NCBI GenBank assembly: GCA_964017155.1
Contig: OZ024861.1
Span: 28,404,733-28,468,732, forward strand
Source of the DNA: Oasisia sp. SBJ-2009
Taxonomy: Eukaryota; Annelida; Polychaeta; Sabellida; Siboglinidae
DNA length: 64,000 nt
Reading direction: 5' to 3'
In this document: positions 11,901 through 20,900 of the stretch, in pieces
How the letters are laid out: each line of letters starts with the position of its first letter
Numbering within the stretch: the first letter of the stretch is position 1
Position numbers and translations under genes: made by a program
Notes under the pieces: model-generated
The model's input: only the letters and a program-made list of their open reading frames with translations
The model's database searches: none
What the model was told of the DNA's origin: nothing

Positions 11901-14900
11901 TATGTCATTTATAAAAAATTGTATTGTTATCTTTGTCTGTTCCCGTGACAGGTTGACAACCAGCTGTTTGGAACGTACGAGCCTGTCCTGCTGTTTGTTA
12001 CCCCACCAAACGCAGAGAGTCCGGTCGAACCAACCCCGGCCCTCCAAGTGTATGTGCACAGAATCCCCAACAAGAAGTGGAATGCCGACATATACAAGGT
12101 GAGCTCTCGTGTCTTCCCACCAAAGATTGTCTGCTGCATGACCTGAAGAGATAACATTTGGAGTGCGGTGGGTGGCGCAATGGCGGGAACATCGCACACT
12201 GAAATAACTTGAAATAACTTGGGTTCAAATGATGTGCTGTTATTTTTAAACTATTTACTATTTGTACAAAGTCTTTGTGCATTACTTGCAGCATGGTTGA
12301 ATGCTTCCCAGAGATATTGAGATGATGTTCTTTTGAAGAGGTCTGTAAAAAGTAAAATGCTTTGAGCAGTTCTTAGGACTAGATACTGCACATAATAGCT
12401 TACCTTTACATCAATTATTTGACGCTATTTATTGTATTATATAAATTAGTTAGATAAGCTAAATATATCAACAATAGTAAATACATAAAATAGACATCTT
12501 AGTTAACCATAAACAAATAAATTAATAAAAAGTGTAAAAAGAATAATGTCAGTGTGTCCATATAGTAGCTTAGTCTGCTTATTCTTATTGGAACATAATT
12601 TTTGGTGATGTATAATGTTGGTGAAACAATAGGTTTTAAAAACGTATAATTTGTGTTTGAGACTATTGTTCTTTCTCATAGTTCTGTAACCTCCATCGTC
12701 TAGAAAGCGATAGAAAGTTTGCTTCAGCCATCTGGTGTGTTACAGGAGTTCCTGGTGACCTTGACCCGGATGACCTTGCACATTGAGGAGAAGTTGCTAT
12801 GGAAACTGCTGCAGTTAAGCAACTTCCACGAGATGACCACTGAACTTGATGCTCTCAATGATGATGAGAACTCATATAACTCACAGAGGTGAGAGAATGG
12901 GTGTAGAAGGATTTTACATCAGTTCAGAGATGATGTTAAGATGCATATGCAATTCAGTGTTTTTGATTGTGGTGTTTTAGAACAATTTTGGGGAACATAA
13001 CCCTTTCTAATATCCATTATGACATCTAGTTTGGGTTGTATAATGGGATCAAGTACTAAAATAGTTTCAACCATGGCCCATCAATGTAAGGCAAAAAATT
13101 ACAAAAGCTGTCTCATATATATATGTATATATATATATACTCCTAAAGGCAGCTTATGTCGACCGATTATGCATATAGGACCGGCTTATGTAGACCACTG
13201 TTTTATGTAGACAAAAACTGGTCTACATAAAGATTCGACGTGTTAGTTCACAACTAACACAATTGAATTGATCAGTACCATTGTTTGTGCACACAGTTCA
13301 TATGACAGTGAAGTACTGTGCGTAATTAATTTTTAAATGAACAACATCTTACGTGATTTTGAGCATGTTTTCTCCAGCGCCGTGCATATTTTTGAGTATA
13401 TTGTGTGCCGGGTTATGTGTTCCGGGTCAAAGTTCTTATAAAGCTATATTTATGGTATATATCGAACGAAGGGTTGGAGTTTCATGTTCAGTGTATGATA
13501 TGCTTCATACTGATGCAAAATGCTATATTATTATGTGTAAATTAGTAAAACTTGCATGTTGTCTTTTTTGTGCACTGATAGATCCCTCGAATGTTGATGT
13601 TGCCGTTGGAATTCAGCAATTATTTTTACAGCATTCACTCAATTATTAAATTTACTGTATAAACATGTATCACAACATAGCTAGATTTGGCGTCTACCGC
13701 AAAAAAGGCTAACTAAATATAAGCAGCTTCCGGCGTTGCTCCGTTCTACATAAATCGGCATCTATGCATTACGCGGTTTTATGTAGACCAATTTTTTTTG
13801 CATATACCTTGTGTATTGAAATATTTTGATGAACTTTCATTATGTGTTAAACATTAGTATTAGAAACAATGTTCCAGTTTTACATCTTTGGAAAATGTAT
13901 TAAATAAAAAATACGTCGGTCCTGTAGGCACTGGTCGACATAAGCTGCCTTTTGGCTTATATATATATATTCATCAGAAATTTTAATAATTAGTGTCCAA
14001 TGATAAACGGAAATATTTTAGTATTTAAATATTAATGCATGTTAATTTTGCCTGCTGTATTAACACTGTCCACATGTCTGTTTGTCAGGGCTCTCTCTGC
14101 GGCCGTGTCGGCGACACTGAAGCGGTATTATTTTGGCCGACTGCGAGCCAATGTGAATCGCATCACAATGAGCATGCTTACCTGCAGCCAGCTGCCTCAT
14201 GACCTACTCACCATCAAGAAGACACTGGGGATGCCGCTTGTTAAGTTCGAGAATGCCAAAGTTGAGTTAGGTAGGTTCGCAATAAAACATGGACTTTGCT
14301 GGATAGTATGGGAATTTGGAAACAGCATGTGGGCAAAGGGTTGTTAAATCCAAAACTGGCATCTGAATTAATCTTAATATGGGGTTAGATATTGCAATAG
14401 ACATTGGGTGTGAATCCAAATTTGTTATCAAATTAAAAGTGATTACTGAGTATTTGTTTTATCAGAAGCTTGAGTTTCACCTGTGAACATTTTTACCATG
14501 TGAATTTATTTTTGAAATCCATTTCTTGTGTATATTTTTGTCAGTTGTCACTTATTCACACAATCTTATGTACACATTGAAGAGGGATATTTTAACAAAT
14601 CGTGAATTTGTTATTATTATGTGCACTCCCGAGTTTCTGTTTTGATTGTGCCATTCCACTGATGTCACTTCAAGGCACAGTTTTATATATAATAAATCTA
14701 ATAAATAAATAAATATATGATAATAATAATAAAATAGTATGCTTAAAATATCCCTATGATATATAAAAAAAATTCATAACAATAATTGTTAAAATGTCAG
14801 TAGAAATTATACTAGAATGTAGTAAATTATGTAAAATAAAAAATAGTGAATTTGTTGAGCTGTTGTACTGTTAGAGCTACTTCGTTACAGATCCATTTGA

Positions 14901-17900
14901 ACACAACCACCAGTTTGAGACGAGTGCCTTTCTCCTCGAACTCATCAAGCTCCACTACACGGAGGAGTTGAAAGGTCAGGCAGCGAAGATCCTCGGTTCC
15001 GTAGACTTCCTCGGTAACCCTCTGGGGTTGTTCAATGACGTCACGGAGGGGATCTATGGACTTATTGACGGCAATGTCGGGGGTCTTCTCAAGAGTGTAA
15101 CGCATGGCGTATCAAACTCTGCAGCTAAGGTGTGTTTTATTTTATTTCAAACTTTTATATAACACACCATGGTAAACATTGCTCAAGATCACTAATGGTG
15201 ATTATAACAATGGTGTCTGTTCCTATAATTTTATTTATTATGGAGTAAGACATTTCTAAGAAGACTTTCTGTCAAGCAAGTTGTTTGAAAGGCAGGACTC
15301 TGCAAATCCAGACATAAACATTGCATCCAGTTTCAAAAGATTTTATTGGCAATACTGTCAAAACAGGCTGACATGACCATAACAACCTAATCCAAAATTT
15401 CTTTTTTCTTTTTTTACTCTAATGGATATGTTTTTTTAAATTGTATATACTTTTAATATATCAGTAGTATATTCAGAATATTAATAGTGAGACCACAGGT
15501 TCAATTTAGTGCTTTTTGTAATTTTATTAGTCCATACACTTTATTGAAATTGTCCACAGCATTCACACAAATTGGCTGGTCATCTCATATAAACAACCAG
15601 AGAAATAGCCAATTAGGTGATTAAGGTAACAGACTAGACAGTAACTGTGATTCACCAAGGCACATTCCATTCATAATTGCTAACTCATCACCATGTAGTC
15701 CAAAGGATTTCAAGGCCACTTGGCCCATTTTTATCAAAAAGATCACCAGATGTCTCTCGCGAGTTATGACTAACGGAAGTGTTGCTGCATTCTCCCACCA
15801 GGTGGCTGGTACACTGTCTGACGGAGTTGGGATCGTGGCGTTTGATGAGCGTCATCAGCTGGTGCGCCAGGAGATACTTCGTGAGACGATGGGCAATAGT
15901 CGACAACATCTGATGGCGGGAGTGCGAGGGTTCACCCACGGCATTCTGGGAGGTCTCACCAGCATCGTCACACAGACCTACACAGGCACTATGGAGAGTG
16001 GCTTTGAGGTAATACCTTCGTTGTTTTTCTCATGATTTTTATACATACCCCTTGGGAATTTATAAAATATTTGTCCACTGAATGTAGAAATGGATCCGTT
16101 AGTTCTGGCTTATGAGCATTGGCTTTTGTCACATTCTTTCAGGGTCTCACCACAGGCTTTGTGACATTGTTTCAGGGTCTCACCACAGGCTTTGTCACAT
16201 TCTTTTTGGGTCTTATCACAGGAGGCTTTGTCACATTCTTTCAGTGTCTCATCAAATGCTTTGCCACATTCTTTCAGTGTATCATCACAGGCTTTGTCAC
16301 NNNNNNNNNNNNNNNNNNNNNNNNNNNNNNNNNNNNNNNNNNNNNNNNNNNNNNNNNNNNNNNNNNNNNNNNNNNNNNNNNNNNNNNNNNNNNNNNNNNN
16401 NNNNNNNNNNNNNNNNNNNNNNNNNNNNNNNNNNNNNNNNNNNNNNNNNNNNNNNNNNNNNNNNNNNNNNNNNNNNNNNNNNNNNNNNNNNNNNNNNNNN
16501 GTCACATTGTTTCAGTGTATCATCACAGGCTTTGTCACATTGTTTCAGGGTCTCGTCACAGCCTTTGTCACATTGTTTCAGTGTATCATCACCAGCCTTT
16601 GTCACATTGTTTCAGGGTCTCGTCACAGGCTTTGTCACATTGTTTCAGTTTATCATCACAGCCTTTGTCACATTGTTTCGGTGTATCATCACAGGCTTTG
16701 TCACATTGTTTCAGTTTATCATCACAGCCTTTGTCACATTGTTTCAGTTTATCATCACAGCCTTTGTCACATTGTTTCAGTGTATCATCACAGCCTTTGT
16801 CACATTGTTTCAGGGTCTCGTCACAGGCTTTGTCACATTGTTTCAGTGTATCATCACAGGCTTTGTCACATTGTTTCAGTGTATCATCACAGGCTTTGTC
16901 ACATTGTTTCAGTGTATCATCACAGCCTTTGTCACATTGTTTCAGTTATCATCACAGGCTTTGTCACATTGTTTCAGTGTATCATCACAGCCTTTGTCAC
17001 ATTGTTTCAGTGTATCATCACAGGCTTTGTCACATTGTTTCAGTGTATCATCACAGGCTTTGTCACATTGTTTCAGTGTATCATCACAGCCTTTGTCACA
17101 TTGTTTCAGGTGTATCATCACAGGCTTTGTCACATTGTTTCAGTGTATCATCACAGGCTTTGTCACGTCACATTGTTTCAGTGTATCATCACAGGCTTTG
17201 TCACATTGTTTCAGTGTATCATCACAGCCTTTGTCACATTGTTTCAGTGTATCATCACAGGCTTTGTCACATTGTTTCAGTGTATCATCACAGCCTTTGT
17301 CACATTGTTTCAGTGTATCATCACAGGCTTTGTCACATTGTTTCAGTGTATCATCACAGGCTTTGTCACATTGTTTCAGGGTCTCGTCACAGGCTTTGTC
17401 ACATTGTTTCAGTGTATCGTCACAGGCTTTGTCACATTGTTTCAGTGTATCATCACAGCCTTTGTCACATTGTTTCAGGGTCTCGTCACAGGCTTTGTCA
17501 AATTGTTTCAGTGTATCCTCACAGGCTATGTCACATTGTTTCAGTGTATCATCACAGCCTTTGTCACATTGTTTCAGGGTCTCGTCACAGGCTTTGTCAA
17601 ATTGTTTCAGTGTATCCTCACAGGCTATGTCACATTGTTTCAGTGTATCATCACAGGCTTTGTCACATTGTTTCAGGGTTTTATCACAGACTTTGTCACA
17701 TTCTTTCAGTGTCCTATCACAGGCTTTGTCACATTCTTTCAGTATCTCATCACATGCTTTGTCACACTGTTTCAGGGTCTCATCACAGGCTTTGTCACAC
17801 TGTTTCAGGGTCTCATCACAGGCTTTGTCACATTGTTTCAGGGTCTCGTCACAGGCTTTGTCACATTCTTTCAGTATCTCATCACAGGCTTTGTCACACT

Positions 17901-20900
17901 GTTTCAGGGTCTCATCACAGGCTTTGGCAAGGGTGTGGTAGGTACGGTGGCCAAGCCCCTGGCGGGGGTGCTGGACCTGGCGTCGGGGGCGGCGAGTGCT
18001 GTGAGAGACACCAGTAGGTCGGCCTCCCACCACATGCAGCAGCGGGCACGCAAGCCTCGCTGCTGCTTCGGGCCACGCGGCCTCCTGCCTGTGTACTCAG
18101 AGCACCACGCCAATGCACAGGAGTACCTCTTCACCCTCAACAAGAACAACTACGGAGAGATGTGAGTGCTGTGATTTTGTTTATTTACGGTGATGCAAGA
18201 GGCGGAAAAATAAGCTTGTTTGTTTTTTACTTGGATATTCTTTTACTTGAAATTAATACACATATTTGTTTGCTGTTATTTATGTAATTTTATGTTATTA
18301 TGTATATCAGTTTGTTTAACATGTCCTGTTAATCCACCACCTATTCACAATGTTACTTCTCATGTATTAATACTTACATATTTGTTGGTATATGGACTTC
18401 TATAAGTGGATGGAGTAACATAAAAAAGTATTATTTTATTGTATTTTTTAGCATTAGTGATGTTCAGACTAGTGCTGGTTCGATACCAAAAATATCGAAG
18501 TATCGCGATACTTGCGAAAGTTCGATACCGATATTTAGTGGTATCGCGATACTTCGATATTTTTGGTATCGAACGCCCACTATTCGATACCTTCGATACC
18601 TTCGATACCTTCGATACCTTCGATACCTACGATACCTTCGATACCTTCGATACCTTCGATACCTTCGATACCTTCGATACCTTCGATACCTTCGATACCT
18701 TCGATACCTTCGATACCTTCGATATTTCGATACTCGACATCGAGTCCATTCGACGAAGTCAATGCGAAGGCGCAACGTCGTTGTTGATGACGACGTTGTT
18801 TACGGGAGCTATCACTACAGCGCTTCACAGCCTAAATTGACTTAGGCGTGGTTGTTTAAAAAATAATATAACATAAAATGTGAATTGTTTTCTAAAACTT
18901 TATTGTAGAATTAGTCTCTATAATAACTGTTTTCTGTGTGCTATCTTAGCGTAGGTCAGACTTCGCTTAGCCTCATTACCCAAACCAAGGTTCGTACGTG
19001 ACGCTCTCGTTTGGTGGCAGTACCATGCCATCTTTCTCCCTACTTTATTTACGGTTACGCGTACAAAACGACACATCCTACTGTATTTGCATAGAGTGTT
19101 TATTGCACGCACTAGTATTTATGAAACTAGTTTAATAATAATATTATTAATATAAATATTTATTCGAGCGCGATGCGGAGGTTATGTTTATCCGGGTTCC
19201 GTTTGGTGGCGCCACCATTTGCCGTACACGATGCCCACAACCAAGGTGAACGACAACAAGTCGCAACGTTCATCGCTAATAATTTGGCAGTTTTCCAACA
19301 AAGAGTGTCTGCTGTGCTAGAAGCATCTCAAAGATAGCGGGGGAAATACATCAAATTTGACGAAACATGTCACCATTCAAGAAGCTATCAAAACGTGATG
19401 ATCAACTTTCATCGTATGGCGTCGTCGACGTCGTGGACAACGTCGCTTTGCCTTTGGCTTTGCCATTGGCATTGGCATTGTCATTGACTCAAGAACGTAT
19501 TCTATCGAAATATTCGACAGTGACCGAGCAATGGACATCTAGTTATAGTCGAAGCGAATCGCCATCTGTTGCCGAATCTGCTAAGAAACTGCGGCAAACA
19601 TCGCCAAGAAGTGACATACACGACGTGACTGATTAACGATGACGATGTGATTACTGCATCTACTGTCACTCTCACTGTGAGTGTGACACTGCCAGTCACT
19701 GGCACTGGCCAAACAGATTCACCACTGGCAGAGCCAGAGGTAGAGGAAGAAACTGACCGGTTCTTGAAAACAGTTGCAGAAACATTATGGGGCTTGTTAT
19801 GTGTACTTGATAACGTGGTAATTTAAGTTTTATGTAAAAAATAATTGGTGTGAACTGGGAAGTGCAATTCTAATTTTTATTAATATTTTTTCTATTATTA
19901 ATTAGTGTTATTTTATTGTAATCGTCTATACAGTTTTGATGTTAAATCACAATTATCTTTACGATACAATTAATTATAAAACAGTTATAACAGTGAGTGT
20001 GCAGCTGTGCTGGCAGTGGCACTATTATAAGTGATAGGTGTATTTATATTTAATATAATAATAACATATTATTTGTATGTTATGTTTCAGCTGTATTTGT
20101 TGATGGTCACTTTATGAGACACATTGAATTGAAATTAAGCTGCTATATTATAGTGTATTTACAAACAGCTGGAGTGAAGTACTGTTATTAATTTAAAATA
20201 ATTCAGTGCAATTGATGAATTTATTTGTCACTAGGTATTTTATTGCAGTTGTCTTTATTGTTTTAATTTTATATTACATTTACCTTTTAGTTTTACAACA
20301 GTAATCAATTATATTGAAACTGTTGTTTGTTTACTTACATAAAATGAAAATTGCATTTTAATCATTGTTTGCATGACTATAAAATTATCACATATTTCCC
20401 TACTTGTAAGTGAAAAATTGTGTGTGTTTCTGTGGCATTAGTCTAAGTGGATAATAGTGTGTTTCTTTGGAGATCTCTACTGTACTGAATTACACTTACA
20501 AGGTAAATTTTGAGTATCGAATAAAAATCTGGTATCGATTGATATCGAAGAATTCTGGTATCGAACCAGCAATATATCGATTGGTATCGAAGAATTCTGG
20601 TATCGAACCAGCACTACTTTTGTTGCATACTGTTTCTACTGGGAACTGTGTTCTATGTGAATATTAAACTTACAACGTAAGTATCGAGTATCGAGTATCG
20701 AACAAAATTCAGGTATCGATCAGTATCGAACAAAACCTGGTATCGAACCAGCACTAGTTCAGACACAATTTTTTATTTGTTCAAAAAAATGAAACATGAC
20801 AAATTGGGACATTTGTAACAAAACTGTTTGTTTCCAATATGTCATTTGTATATCTCATGCAGCTGCATCAGTTTACGTTTTCTTTGATGAAATAGTGAGT

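Noticed and set aside
13353..13649. 98-codon frame inside the MITE
   Set aside because: No transposase motif or homologous domain, AT-rich, and located within a non-autonomous element.
16112..18165. Three overlapping plus-strand frames of more than 600 codons read as repeat proteins
   Set aside because: They are a by-product of a stop-free 33-bp unit and run through Ns. Only the last 84 codons (from 17908) belong to an established exon. In-frame extension is kept as a hypothesis, not as a separate gene.
19367..19636. Intact hAT transposase
   Set aside because: The frame matches no transposase catalytic region. The BED remnant lies in another frame with stops, so the element is decayed.
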